From the NCBI RefSeq assembly GCF_042854845.1, contig NZ_AP031498.1, forward strand, positions 3,038,001 to 3,102,000: a stretch of 64,000 nucleotides of DNA, given 5' to 3'. The stretch is from Maricurvus nonylphenolicus. GTDB taxonomy: Bacteria > Pseudomonadota > Gammaproteobacteria > Pseudomonadales > Cellvibrionaceae. Of the stretch, positions 41,441-50,737 are shown in pieces; the stretch's first letter is position 1; each line of letters starts with the position of its first letter. The notes under the pieces were generated by a model, which saw nothing but the letters and a program-made list of their open reading frames with translations, did not search any database and was not told where the DNA came from. The translations under genes and the position numbers were made by a program.

Positions 41441-42770
41441 GATATTTTTGCCACAAAACCCCTATAGAAAAAAAGACTATAACAGAATTAATAATATCAC
41501 TCATAGTCACATGGGCTTTAAGAAATAAAACCAGCCATAAGACGGGAATAAGAGAAAATGCTAAACCCACACCGTCCTTTTTTGATGCACTTATAATAGC
41601 CACATTGAGACAAAGTAAAAGCACACAGCCACAAAGGACCAAAATATAAATTGTAGTAAAAACTCCCAATTCAATTATTAGTTTTGCCATACCTCCATCT
41701 GCAAAAGAATATACTCGACTAAAGAAGTCCAAATCATTGAAAAAGTCTCGATCTACACCATACGTAGATCGGTAAACCTCATCATCTAATAGCGATTCTT
41801 GCCCATATTTTCCAACACCAAGCCCAAACCAAATAGCATCATTACTTTCATTGACATGAAAAACAGGCGCCATCATAGACAATCGGTACCCATAGTCATA
41901 TAGAGTTCCAACAGATGCCATGACTTCTAGACGAGAGTACTCTCTATTTTGAGGGGTATCATTGTTTTTTGTAGCCCATCCGAATAAAATAATTGTGGCC
42001 AGCATTATCGTAGCCATTATTTGAAAAAAGAACTTCTTACCACCTTTCATAATGATCAGAAATACTACTGAAACAACCAGCAAAACAAGCGCTTCTCTGG
42101 CCCCGGTCAATAGCACGCCAATAAAAAAAATAGTTATCAAAGCAACAAAATAGACACGAGAATACAGTCTCGCTCCCATTATTAGCAAAAAACTAAATAA
42201 GAGAAATTTACCGAATCTCTTGGATGAGGCAAAAAAGGATGAAACCACATTAAAAGTTTGGTCATAATAGTTCTTAACTGACGAATCCATTGGTTTAAAT
42301 AATATGCTTCCCCACTCACCCAAAAAGCCCGGATCGATTGACATTTGCACTACGGCAAAAGCGATGGCAACTAAAACCCAAAACAATATATAGTTAGAGA
42401 ATTTTTTCCAATTTTCCACGCTATAGTTGCAGGCACAGCAGTAGCCAATCCAAAGAAATGGGATAGGAAGTAAATATGCCCTTAACCCTGCAACTGTTGT
42501 TATAGGGCTATAGAAATAAGGATTAATTGCTGCCAGTAAGATTGCAAAAACATATGCAAACAAGCAAATATATATGAATTGTGTCACATAATTATACGAA
42601 GGCCCCCTTCTACGGCGAACAAAAAAGGTGGCAAATATGAGCAACACTATAAAATCAATTGATAGTAATAAAAAACGACTCCCGTCATAAAAACGCCTAA
42701 AGGCGTCAATAAACAAATACCCAGGTAACAGCAGGGCCAACCAGAAGCTATAATTCAGCGGGAATTGCAT
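41415..42770 (-). CDS. O-antigen polymerase/ligase-like membrane protein (Wzy/WaaL fold)
   Basis: The protein is 451 aa from the ATG at 42770, with AAGG 7 bases upstream; an ATG at 42791 is less likely. It has about 10-12 membrane segments, a large periplasmic loop near residues 270-360 (YSRLEVMASVGTLYDYGYRLSMM, WFGLGVGKYGQESL), and FFIGVLLTGAREALVLL, the TGxRxA-type motif of the Wzy_C/O-antigen ligase family. It probably polymerises the repeat unit. It overlaps the flippase stop by 23 bases. Confidence 0.82.
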   Translation of the reverse strand: MQFPLNYSFWLALLLPGYLFIDAFRRFYDGSRFLLLSIDFIVLLIFATFFVRRRRGPSYNYVTQFIYICLFAYVFAILLAAINPYFYSPITTVAGLRAYLLPIPFLWIGYCCACNYSVENWKKFSNYILFWVLVAIAFAVVQMSIDPGFLGEWGSILFKPMDSSVKNYYDQTFNVVSSFFASSKRFGKFLLFSFLLIMGARLYSRVYFVALITIFFIGVLLTGAREALVLLVVSVVFLIIMKGGKKFFFQIMATIMLATIILFGWATKNNDTPQNREYSRLEVMASVGTLYDYGYRLSMMAPVFHVNESNDAIWFGLGVGKYGQESLLDDEVYRSTYGVDRDFFNDLDFFSRVYSFADGGMAKLIIELGVFTTIYILVLCGCVLLLCLNVAIISASKKDGVGLAFSLIPVLWLVLFLKAHVTMSDIINSVIVFFSIGVLWQKYHVRNSSIV

Positions 42771-44016
42771 ACTGTTGCCTTTTTGAAGCATTAATCCATG
42801 CCAAAGCTAACACTAACGCCTCAGCAACAATAGTCATTAGCACCGCACCTATGGCGCCATACAAAGGTATCAGAACTGCATTACCAATCACATTAATAAC
42901 TGCACCAACCACCGTTATCTTTAAATACTTCTCTCTCTCGTCGTAAGCCAGAAGAACTGACATATATAGCCTATTCAATACAACCACTAGTATACCAACA
43001 CTAAGTAAAGACAAGTATTTTCCAGCCTCATGATATTCCTTTCCGAATAAAAGCAGGACAATCTCCTCTCCCAGAAACAACGTTATAGAAGAAATTATCA
43101 CTCCAAAATATAAGGCACCACGACGATATCTTAAAAACAGATTGCCGGCCTCAATAGTGCTCTCTGCCAACAATCGAACATATACAGGAAAAAAAACTCT
43201 AATAATGACGACAGGAGCCATTATGAAGGCCAAATAGATTTGTGCTGCAATACTATATAAACCAGTAATCGCAGCACCACTAATAGCTAACAACATAACC
43301 ATATCTATTCTTAAGGTAACTGCTTCAGCAACGCCAGCCAAAGAGACTACAACTCCTTTCTTAATAAGGTAAGCGGACAAACGAAAACTGAAACGCGTCC
43401 GAAAATAACCTTTTAGCACTCTAACCTGATAATACATACCGAGAATTGCCCCCAATGTCACCACACACATTGAAAGTACAACTTCAAACACCCCCCAGGT
43501 TGTAAACTCAGCAATTAATATAACAACAAAAACAAGAAGACACTTAGACGCTAAACTATATACTGCAAACCATGAAAATAGCCCTAACGACATATATGCA
43601 TTATAAAATAAGTTAACTATCCCCAATAGAAATGAGTATATGGCAATCAAAATCACAAAAGTTAACGGTACAAAATCAAAAAAAACTCTATTAATAAAAC
43701 ACGCAAAAATCAAAGCTATAGGCAACGATACAAACCAACGAATAACCAGTGCACTTTCTATATAGCGTTTTAACAATAACTTTCTAACAGCAACCTCTCT
43801 AGCAATAACTGCCTGAGTGCCGAAATTAGCAATACCAAGTAGTAATGCTAAAGCAGCCATAACGCCGTTATATTCACCAACAGATTCTGCACCGAATCCT
43901 CTGGCAATTACTACAACAACAATGAAACTGGTTAGAACGGAAACAATCTGTTCAATCAAGGCATATAATGAAGTACGAGCAATAGGTTTCTTTTTAAAAC
44001 GATCACAAATATTCAT
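42748..44016 (-). CDS. Polysaccharide flippase (MOP superfamily, Wzx-like)
   Basis: The protein is 422 aa with about 12-14 hydrophobic segments. The N-terminal IARTSLYALIEQIVSVLTSFIVVVVIARGFGAESVGEYNGVMA is standard Wzx. LLSVGILVVVLNRLYMSVLLAYDEREKYLKITVVGAVINVIGN is the usual helix 9-10 region. It shares one base with the previous stop (TAATG). It stands next to the Wzy-like gene, so this is the most likely flippase for that polymer. This is the third flippase in the window. Confidence 0.85.
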   Translation of the reverse strand: MNICDRFKKKPIARTSLYALIEQIVSVLTSFIVVVVIARGFGAESVGEYNGVMAALALLLGIANFGTQAVIAREVAVRKLLLKRYIESALVIRWFVSLPIALIFACFINRVFFDFVPLTFVILIAIYSFLLGIVNLFYNAYMSLGLFSWFAVYSLASKCLLVFVVILIAEFTTWGVFEVVLSMCVVTLGAILGMYYQVRVLKGYFRTRFSFRLSAYLIKKGVVVSLAGVAEAVTLRIDMVMLLAISGAAITGLYSIAAQIYLAFIMAPVVIIRVFFPVYVRLLAESTIEAGNLFLRYRRGALYFGVIISSITLFLGEEIVLLLFGKEYHEAGKYLSLLSVGILVVVLNRLYMSVLLAYDEREKYLKITVVGAVINVIGNAVLIPLYGAIGAVLMTIVAEALVLALAWINASKRQQYAIPAEL

Positions 44017-45272
44017 TATACTATTGAAGCAACATCGTAAACATATATTTGTCGCGAACCCTCATGAACAGTATCTATGCAGACATGATCCCCCTGATAA
44101 CTCCATTTCGGATGTAGATCACAGCGAAGCGAAGTATTATCTAACTGAGAACATGAGTTTAATGAAGCTATATTGGTTACGGTTTTAGTGTCTGAATTAC
44201 ATATCTTTAAGTGCCTTATGTGATCCTCGTCTTGGTAGGTGTCAGTTACAAAGAGGTTTTCACATCCAGGTCTATAAGAGGGGTGGCCGTCTTCACAAAG
44301 CATGTCTGAAAAAATTCGATTTGTCGCCTCACTTCTATCTTGAAACAAAATATAGGAATCACCAGTTAAGGCTCTTCTAAGAGTTGACTTCTCACCAACT
44401 AGTTTATGATACAAAGGCAGCAAAGGACGAAGGATATATTTGGCAATAGCTTTATATTTTCTCAGTGAGTTAGTTACATTAGGTAGGGCACCCCATGCGA
44501 GAATTTCATCTTTATTTCTCCAGCAAAAATGGCTTACTCGTCCGCTATCACTTAATAAGTAAAGATCATCTCCATTTGTATTCGCAGTATACAAACGACT
44601 ATAGACACTTCCATCACTTTGTTGCCAACGATGTAAAAAACAAAACCTCTCACCCGTCGGGTTGAACATAATATGTTCAAGATAATGTACTGACCCCTCC
44701 ATTGTTTTAAGTGGAGATATGTTAATAAGATCTACTATGTTGACAACTTGTTCAACTTGCTGATTAGCAATATCCATTAACCATATCCCATCACGAGTAT
44801 CTATAGGAATATTTTTATCTTGGTTTTGGATACCTTGATAATTGTATCCACCTCTAAACCAATAATGTCTTTCATTATCAATACACAGAGCTAAATTCCC
44901 ATTAGGATGCATTGAATAAATCGCAATAGGCAGCTCGATCTTCTCTCTACTTTCAATATCCATTAAAACTGAGACAAATTTATTATTTACTCGATCATTG
45001 TAGATAATTCGGGAAGAATAATCGGGGCCCACCCATTGGAGCATGCTTCCTTGCTGCCAGTTCCATGCTTTAGTGCTGGTCAAACTAACAAAGGCGCCAT
45101 CCCCAACCCAATCAAAAAAACCGATCTCTAGTTGATCATTTTCATTAGGCATTCGATCAATAAAGTTTGCTTTATGCGCTAAGATTTTTGCATTCAGCGA
45201 ATCAAAAGGCGATTTATCATAATACCCAAAGAAAAAATTCTCACCTGCAGGGGATTTAAAAATAGGTTTCAT
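44016..45272 (-). CDS. Predicted beta-propeller protein (TolB/oligogalacturonate-lyase-like fold)
   Basis: The protein is 418 aa. I do not know its function. It has repeated short strands with W/D-rich blades: FGYYDKSPFDSLNAKIL, SMHPNGNLALCI, IMFNPTGERFCFLHRW, ATGDxxxLSDSGRVSHFCWRNKDEILAW-like text, and CDLHPKWSYQGDHVCIDTVHEG. The pattern of HPxGxxxxF and HPKWSxxGDxVxxDS resembles the PF14583-type and TolB propellers. No signal peptide is visible, so it is probably cytoplasmic. It overlaps the upstream methyltransferase gene (ATGA) and the downstream flippase gene (TAATG), so it belongs to the glycan operon. Confidence 0.7.
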   Translation of the reverse strand: MKPIFKSPAGENFFFGYYDKSPFDSLNAKILAHKANFIDRMPNENDQLEIGFFDWVGDGAFVSLTSTKAWNWQQGSMLQWVGPDYSSRIIYNDRVNNKFVSVLMDIESREKIELPIAIYSMHPNGNLALCIDNERHYWFRGGYNYQGIQNQDKNIPIDTRDGIWLMDIANQQVEQVVNIVDLINISPLKTMEGSVHYLEHIMFNPTGERFCFLHRWQQSDGSVYSRLYTANTNGDDLYLLSDSGRVSHFCWRNKDEILAWGALPNVTNSLRKYKAIAKYILRPLLPLYHKLVGEKSTLRRALTGDSYILFQDRSEATNRIFSDMLCEDGHPSYRPGCENLFVTDTYQDEDHIRHLKICNSDTKTVTNIASLNSCSQLDNTSLRCDLHPKWSYQGDHVCIDTVHEGSRQIYVYDVASIV

Positions 45273-45910
45273 TTATCTTTCAGAATATACTTTTGAATAA
45301 TTATGGGAGACAAGCTTGGTAATACACGAGAAAAGATTCGTCCAAGAAAATGCTTTTGAACGAAACACCCCATAAACACCTCTTCCTTAAACCCGTGCAC
45401 TGAAAGTTTAGAATTTAAGTATTTTCTAGTCCACAGTCTAATATGTTCAAAATTCTTATACCAATTTGGAACATCTCCAAACATAAGCTCAATCCGCCCC
45501 CTCAAGCTGGCTACATTTGGTGTAGCATGAATGAAAGCGCCACCAGGTTTTAAAATTCTTTTTATTTCAGAAAAGATATTCTCATAGTCAAAAACATGTT
45601 CTAAAACCGCGCTCATCACAACAACATCATAAGCATCAGACTTGATTGCTGTAAACGGTTGATCTAAATCGACCACAAAGACATCATTTAGAACTTCAGA
45701 TGCTTTGCGCAAAGGGTCTTGATGCACATCCGCACCATCAACAACATTTGTTTGCTTCTTAAATCCTTCACTTACCCCTCCATCAAAACAACCTAAATCT
45801 AAAACCCTCAAATTTGAATCGGGAATTAATGCAGCAACAATATCAACTCTAGGCTCGTCTTCCTCTCGCCCTCCACCAGCCACCGTCTGATAGTATTCAC
45901 TAATATTCAT
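45269..45910 (-). CDS. Class I SAM-dependent methyltransferase
   Basis: The protein is 213 aa. The SAM-binding motif LRVLDLGCFDGGVSEGF, the acidic post-I site GADVHQDPLRKA, and YDVVVMSAVLEHVFDYENIFSEIKRILKPGGAFIHATPN are those of the Methyltransf_11/UbiG group. It probably methylates a sugar of the glycan. Its ends overlap both neighbours by 4 bases (ATGA), indicating tight translational coupling with the GT4 and propeller genes. Confidence 0.88.
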   Translation of the reverse strand: MNISEYYQTVAGGGREEDEPRVDIVAALIPDSNLRVLDLGCFDGGVSEGFKKQTNVVDGADVHQDPLRKASEVLNDVFVVDLDQPFTAIKSDAYDVVVMSAVLEHVFDYENIFSEIKRILKPGGAFIHATPNVASLRGRIELMFGDVPNWYKNFEHIRLWTRKYLNSKLSVHGFKEEVFMGCFVQKHFLGRIFSRVLPSLSPIIIQKYILKDK

Positions 45911-47094
45911 AGTTCACTCCCACACGCAACATATTTCATAGCATCCTTAATGTAGCGTGCATTCTCTTGAAAACTAGAACCGCTAACTTTATTAAATGAT
46001 TTCTTTCCCATTTCTTTAGCCAGCTTTCTGTTTTGATTTAGAAAGTCAATGCAGCTAGCAATTGCCGTCACATCCCCCACATTCACCACAAAACCATTTT
46101 CACCATCAACAATTAGATCGCGAGCGGTTCCAACAGTGTTTGTAACAACGATAGGCAATTCAAAATTCATTGCTTCATTCATTGCCTTTGGTGAATTATC
46201 CCACTCAGATATCACTGCTGCCATATCTGCAATAGAGTAGTATTTTGAAATTTCTCCCTGGTTTTTAAAACCAGTAAAAACTGCTTTTATTTTATTATCT
46301 CGCGTATATTCTTCTATCTTTTCTTTTTCAGTACCATCACCTACGAATAGCAAGGTAATATCTTTCGACGTGAGTGATTCAACAGATTTGATTAAATCCA
46401 TGGGGCGTTTAAGCGTAGTAAACCTTGCTGCAAAGATAACGATAAAGTCATCAGAACTGATACCCAATTCCTGACGTATTTCCTGGCCCTTATTTCGATA
46501 TTTTTCCCCCTCTTCTCGAAAAAAGTCATTATCAACAGCGCACGGTATAGGAAACAATTTGGACTCCGGAACCCCAAAAAACTTTAAGTAGTCTTTATTA
46601 CCGGAACAGCTATACATTAAGGCATCATAACCACCAAAAAAACGGGGCAACAGGTACTTCTTTAGCCTTTGCCCGAACCCCTTCTGGTTTACACCTGATT
46701 TTAAAATTGCCTCTCCTCTCCAGATGCTTTTACATCCAAACAATTTTGACAAGAAAAATGCAAGCCAATAGGAAAAGTTATCGTAGCCCTGTATCAGAAC
46801 AACATCATACTTTTTACGCGCAAACAAAAAAAATAAACCTGGATTAATCCTTGAAAAAAAGCCCCCATATACATTCCTCGTATAATTTTTAACAAACTGA
46901 TACTTATACCCCTCAAGCAAAGGAATATCCCAAGTAACAGTAATATTAAATTCCTGATCCGTGATTGACTCTTTACCTACGTCATCCAGATAAAGCACAT
47001 CAAGATTGACTCCAGATTCCGCTAGCTTGCGATACATAGGGGCATGATAAACAATTGGGTTTTTTGCTATGATAGCCAAAGAAAGCTCTTTCAC
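45907..47094 (-). CDS. Glycosyltransferase family 4
   Basis: The protein is 395 aa with a GT-B fold. FIVIFAARFTTLKRPMDLIKSVESL and the donor site AVISEWDNSPKAMNEAMNFELPIVVTNTVGTARDLIVDGENGFVV are GT4 hallmarks, with EAMNFE instead of the usual EAMACG. The N-terminal domain shows HAPMYRKLAESGVNLDVLYL for acceptor binding. It adds one residue to the repeat unit; donor unknown. Confidence 0.9.
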   Translation of the reverse strand: MKELSLAIIAKNPIVYHAPMYRKLAESGVNLDVLYLDDVGKESITDQEFNITVTWDIPLLEGYKYQFVKNYTRNVYGGFFSRINPGLFFLFARKKYDVVLIQGYDNFSYWLAFFLSKLFGCKSIWRGEAILKSGVNQKGFGQRLKKYLLPRFFGGYDALMYSCSGNKDYLKFFGVPESKLFPIPCAVDNDFFREEGEKYRNKGQEIRQELGISSDDFIVIFAARFTTLKRPMDLIKSVESLTSKDITLLFVGDGTEKEKIEEYTRDNKIKAVFTGFKNQGEISKYYSIADMAAVISEWDNSPKAMNEAMNFELPIVVTNTVGTARDLIVDGENGFVVNVGDVTAIASCIDFLNQNRKLAKEMGKKSFNKVSGSSFQENARYIKDAMKYVACGSEL

Positions 47095-47133
47095 TCTCTA
47101 CCACTCTTTCATTTAAAAATAAAGCCTTAACAA

Positions 47134-47793
47134 TTAATATTTTTTCTTACAAATAAAAATATATGACTTACCAAATAATTTGCCTAACAAAGAAAAAATT
47201 CCTCTTTTATTTGTAAAAAATGCATGGGGAAAGATGTAAGTCCAAACAGGGGGCATGCGCCCATAATATTCGACAAGTTCTAACCCAGCCTCATCGAAAA
47301 GCTTTTTCCAGTGTGACAGCGGTAAAAATCTTTCATCTCCGTAATGCTGCTCATCGTCCCGATTATTTGGCACATCGAAAACAACCCAGTCTGCCACTCG
47401 CCCCTGCTCTTTTAAAGTTGTGACGATCGACTGGTCATCAAAATGCTCTAGTAAACCTTGATGAATTACTGCACCGAAGGTTTTGTCTTCATATGTAATA
47501 TCAAGCATATCCATCTGATGAATTGTTAATCGTTCCTCCGGTAAATGAGAGGAATTCTTTAAACCTTTAACAACATCTGCATCATAATCTGTTGCAACAA
47601 TCTTATACCCGATATCGGCAAGTATTCTGGCTGTAGCGCCACTCCCTGATCCAACTTCCAAAATAGGCTTTTTTTTATCTACAACATTACGAATTGCATC
47701 AATAAAAACCTTTAGCCTTACCGAGTTAGTATAAACATTAAAGTCTGAGAAAAAGTTATGCCACTCACTCGTATCATGTTCCATTTTAGTCAT
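47134..47793 (-). CDS. Class I SAM-dependent methyltransferase
   Basis: The protein is 219 aa from the ATG at 47793; a GTG four codons earlier lies directly on the SD-like AAAGGG. PILEVGSGSGATARILADIGY is SAM motif I, ATDYDADVVKGL is post-I, and FGAVIHQGLLEHFDDQSIVTTL is the motif II/III region. Near the C terminus, a YYGRMPPVWTYIFPHAFF segment is hydrophobic. The target is probably a sugar or lipid-linked glycan. Confidence 0.85.
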   Translation of the reverse strand: MTKMEHDTSEWHNFFSDFNVYTNSVRLKVFIDAIRNVVDKKKPILEVGSGSGATARILADIGYKIVATDYDADVVKGLKNSSHLPEERLTIHQMDMLDITYEDKTFGAVIHQGLLEHFDDQSIVTTLKEQGRVADWVVFDVPNNRDDEQHYGDERFLPLSHWKKLFDEAGLELVEYYGRMPPVWTYIFPHAFFTNKRGIFSLLGKLFGKSYIFICKKKY

Positions 47794-47830
47794 TTTACAC
47801 TGCACCCTTTAAAGTAACTCTATTTAGTAG

Positions 47831-48991
47831 TTAACGTTTTTCCAACAAATCATAATAAAAATTCTCAAGGCGTCTCGTCAACAACTCCCACGCAAATGAT
47901 TCTTCCGCCAACTTACGAGCATTTTTTCCTTCAGTTTCTTTCTTTTTCTCGTCAAGAACATAAATATTCATTGCTTTATACATTTCAGAAATACAATCTC
48001 CGACACCTATCCCAATCTCTGCGCTCATCAAAACCTGTTTCATCTCCCCAACATTCGAACAGATTACAGGTCTACCAGAAGCCATATAGTCACCTATTTT
48101 GTTAGGCCATCGACTACGATTGTAATCTGTATCTCTTAAAGGCAAAACAAAAGCATCGCATGCGCATAAATACTGATTCACTTCCTCGTCAGAAACATAA
48201 CCGGTAAAAATAACTCGATCCTCGATACCTTCAGCTATAGCATAATCTTTTAAGGCCTCACATATCTTACCTACAACAATAAATCTAGCCTCAATCTCAT
48301 TAGATATTTCTTTAAACGCATTTAAAAAGGGAATCAATTCATCAGCTAAAAAACTTCCCAAGTAGCCATAAACCATCTCACTTTGAGATATAGCTATTTT
48401 ATTACGGCAATCTGACTTATTCATAGGTTGCAACCTATCTACAGGTGCACCTCCTGGCAGGTACATCACCCGATCCGCCTTATGCAGAGCGGCTGCCCTT
48501 TTTTCAAGTTCACGACTGATGACTGTTACACCATGCGCATTTTTTTTGACAGATTCTTCTTTTTTGCTCATATATGTCCGATACCCCGGTACCTTAAACA
48601 AGGTCCGCTCATCAGCACTAGAAAACCAATCAGCCCAATCAGATATATATAAAGAATTCCACCTTTTTACTGCATAAATACCAGCACTATGAACGATCGA
48701 GTAGTGCTCAAAGCCATGAACAACATCAAATCTATTTTTCTTTATGTATCTTTTTATCCAATAATGCCCAATAGGACTCGCCATAGTATCTAAATCTATG
48801 CGATTTAAAAAACTTGGAATCCCAATCTCTTTTACACCGTCACGCTCATATATTTCCGCTCTAAACTTCCGATTACCTTTATAACCAAGAACAACTTCAT
48901 GGCCAAATTCAACAAGCCATCGAGCGAGCTCTCGTGCCCTTACAAATGTCCCAATCCCATAAGAGCTACCACATAAAAGCAGGATCTTCAT
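47831..48991 (-). CDS. Glycosyltransferase family 4
   Basis: The protein is 386 aa. The N-terminal GT-B half begins ILLLCGSSYGIGTFVRARELARWLVEFGHEV. The C-terminal half has MVYGYLGSFLADELIPFLNAF and the donor site DAFVLPLRDTDYNRSRWPNKIGDYMASGRPVICSNVGEM. The donor site has D-Y-M-A-S-G-R-P in place of the common EAMACG, a subgroup often found in O-antigen loci. It lies 2 bases after the carbamoyltransferase gene. Confidence 0.9.
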   Translation of the reverse strand: MKILLLCGSSYGIGTFVRARELARWLVEFGHEVVLGYKGNRKFRAEIYERDGVKEIGIPSFLNRIDLDTMASPIGHYWIKRYIKKNRFDVVHGFEHYSIVHSAGIYAVKRWNSLYISDWADWFSSADERTLFKVPGYRTYMSKKEESVKKNAHGVTVISRELEKRAAALHKADRVMYLPGGAPVDRLQPMNKSDCRNKIAISQSEMVYGYLGSFLADELIPFLNAFKEISNEIEARFIVVGKICEALKDYAIAEGIEDRVIFTGYVSDEEVNQYLCACDAFVLPLRDTDYNRSRWPNKIGDYMASGRPVICSNVGEMKQVLMSAEIGIGVGDCISEMYKAMNIYVLDEKKKETEGKNARKLAEESFAWELLTRRLENFYYDLLEKR

Positions 48992-48993
48992 AA

Positions 48994-50709
48994 TTAACTT
49001 TTTCTCAAAATAAAGTTTCCTATTGCCAAGACATCAATGCCTGTATCATAAAAGCACTTAATCGCATCTCTAGGACAGTTCACTATAGGCTCACCTTTAA
49101 TGTTAAACGATGTATTCATAAGAACAGGAACCCCGCTCAAACTTCCATATTCATTTAACAACTCCCAGAAAAGTGGATTGACGTCTTTCTCAATCATTTG
49201 AGGTCGGCATGTTCCATCTTTGTGCGTAACTGCTGGTATCGTTTCCTGCATCTCACCACGGACATCATAAGCTGTTATCATATAACGCTCCACACGACTC
49301 GAATCCGTAAGATAAGTACTGGCAGACTCTACCGTCATAGAGGGACAAAATGGACGAAACGGCTGTCTAAATTTCACATGTTTATTAACAATATCTTTAT
49401 TTTTCGCTTTTGTTGGGTCAAAAAGTATAGACCGACCACCTAAGGCCCGAGGACCACATTCAGCTCTCCCCTGAAACCAAGCAACTATTTTCCCGTCATG
49501 CAACTCTTTTGCAACATCTGCGCAAACATTACAACTTAACTCATAGTTAACTTTACGCTCATCTAAAATACTTTGAATCTCTGAGTCAGTAAAAGATGGC
49601 CCTAATCTAATATCTTTTATACGATCAACTTTTGTCTGACTATGCTTTTTAAAATAGACTTCCAATGCTGCACCAGCTGAAAGCCCAGAGTCTCCTGCAT
49701 CAGGATACACATAAAGATCATCAAAAACTCTATTCTTAACAATTTTCTGATTTAACTTAACATTTAGAAAAACTCCTCCAGCAGCTGCAAGCTGATTACA
49801 CCCGGTCTCATTTTTCCAATATGTTAAAAATGTAAGCATTTCCCTTTCTAGTAACTCCTGAGCTTTTGCAGCCACATTTTCTCTACCATACTTATCAATA
49901 ACAGCCTTGACCTTATCAACCATATGAAAGTGCCAATGGTAAGTATCCATATACTCAAAACCGTCAATCCTTCCAAAATCAACGCTTTTAACAAACTCAC
50001 CATTTTCAAATATTGGCATGAATTGTAAAAGTTCGTTTTCTGGAACTTTTGATGGATCTCCATAAGGTGCCAATCCCATGGTAGTACCTTCGCCATCACC
50101 TACCCACCAACCGAGGCCCTCAGTAACAAGACCATAAAAGTATCCGTACGAGCAGTCCGTTTTAAAAGATTTCAAAGTCTTCATATTCCCTTGCGTACCA
50201 ACAGATACACTTAAAGAATAACCGTCTTCACCAGCCGCATCCGCTGTTACAACCAAAGTCCGCTCACTATTACCAGACGTATAATATGCAGATGCTGCAT
50301 GCCCTCTGTGGTGAGAAACATAATGTATCTCTGTATCATCAACAAAAGGGATGGTATGAAAATAATCAGGAATTTGGGGTGTCTTTTTGACAGTTTCACG
50401 AACAAATAAATTTACTTTTTTAAGTGCCCCTAATTCGATACCTTCTATTTTCTTAAATACCTCATCCTGAGGAAGACCTAGCAGCTGTGCAAAACGTCTA
50501 TCCCCGATATGACCAGAATATGCAATACTATCAACATCTGATAGCTTTACTTTCATATACTCAAGACAATGATTTATAGCGTGTATTGGCATTCCACCAT
50601 AATGCTTTACCCTAGTGAAGCGTTCTTCTTCAACAGATACACTTAACACACCATCTTTGACAATACTTGCACTCGCATCATGACCAATATGTATTCCTAA
50701 AACGATCAA
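48994..50709 (-). CDS. Sugar O-carbamoyltransferase (NodU/CmcH/TobZ family)
   Basis: The protein is 571 aa, the family length. The N-terminal Kae1-like part has GIHIGHDASASIVKDG and the metal-binding HHRGHAASAYYTSG; VTADAAGEDGYSLSV and AAGGVFLNVKLNQKI follow. The YrdC-like C-terminal part shows WFQGRAECGPRALGGRSIL, KFRQPFRPFCPSM and MNTSFNIKGEPIV. It makes carbamoyl-AMP from carbamoyl phosphate and ATP and transfers the group to a sugar hydroxyl. The start is TTG with GGAG 9 bases upstream; no ATG is near. It lies among GT genes, so its target is likely a glycan residue such as mannose or fucose. Confidence 0.92.
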   Translation of the reverse strand: MIVLGIHIGHDASASIVKDGVLSVSVEEERFTRVKHYGGMPIHAINHCLEYMKVKLSDVDSIAYSGHIGDRRFAQLLGLPQDEVFKKIEGIELGALKKVNLFVRETVKKTPQIPDYFHTIPFVDDTEIHYVSHHRGHAASAYYTSGNSERTLVVTADAAGEDGYSLSVSVGTQGNMKTLKSFKTDCSYGYFYGLVTEGLGWWVGDGEGTTMGLAPYGDPSKVPENELLQFMPIFENGEFVKSVDFGRIDGFEYMDTYHWHFHMVDKVKAVIDKYGRENVAAKAQELLEREMLTFLTYWKNETGCNQLAAAGGVFLNVKLNQKIVKNRVFDDLYVYPDAGDSGLSAGAALEVYFKKHSQTKVDRIKDIRLGPSFTDSEIQSILDERKVNYELSCNVCADVAKELHDGKIVAWFQGRAECGPRALGGRSILFDPTKAKNKDIVNKHVKFRQPFRPFCPSMTVESASTYLTDSSRVERYMITAYDVRGEMQETIPAVTHKDGTCRPQMIEKDVNPLFWELLNEYGSLSGVPVLMNTSFNIKGEPIVNCPRDAIKCFYDTGIDVLAIGNFILRKS

Positions 50710-50737
50710 CCTATCAATCTCCTAAATCTCTATAGAA

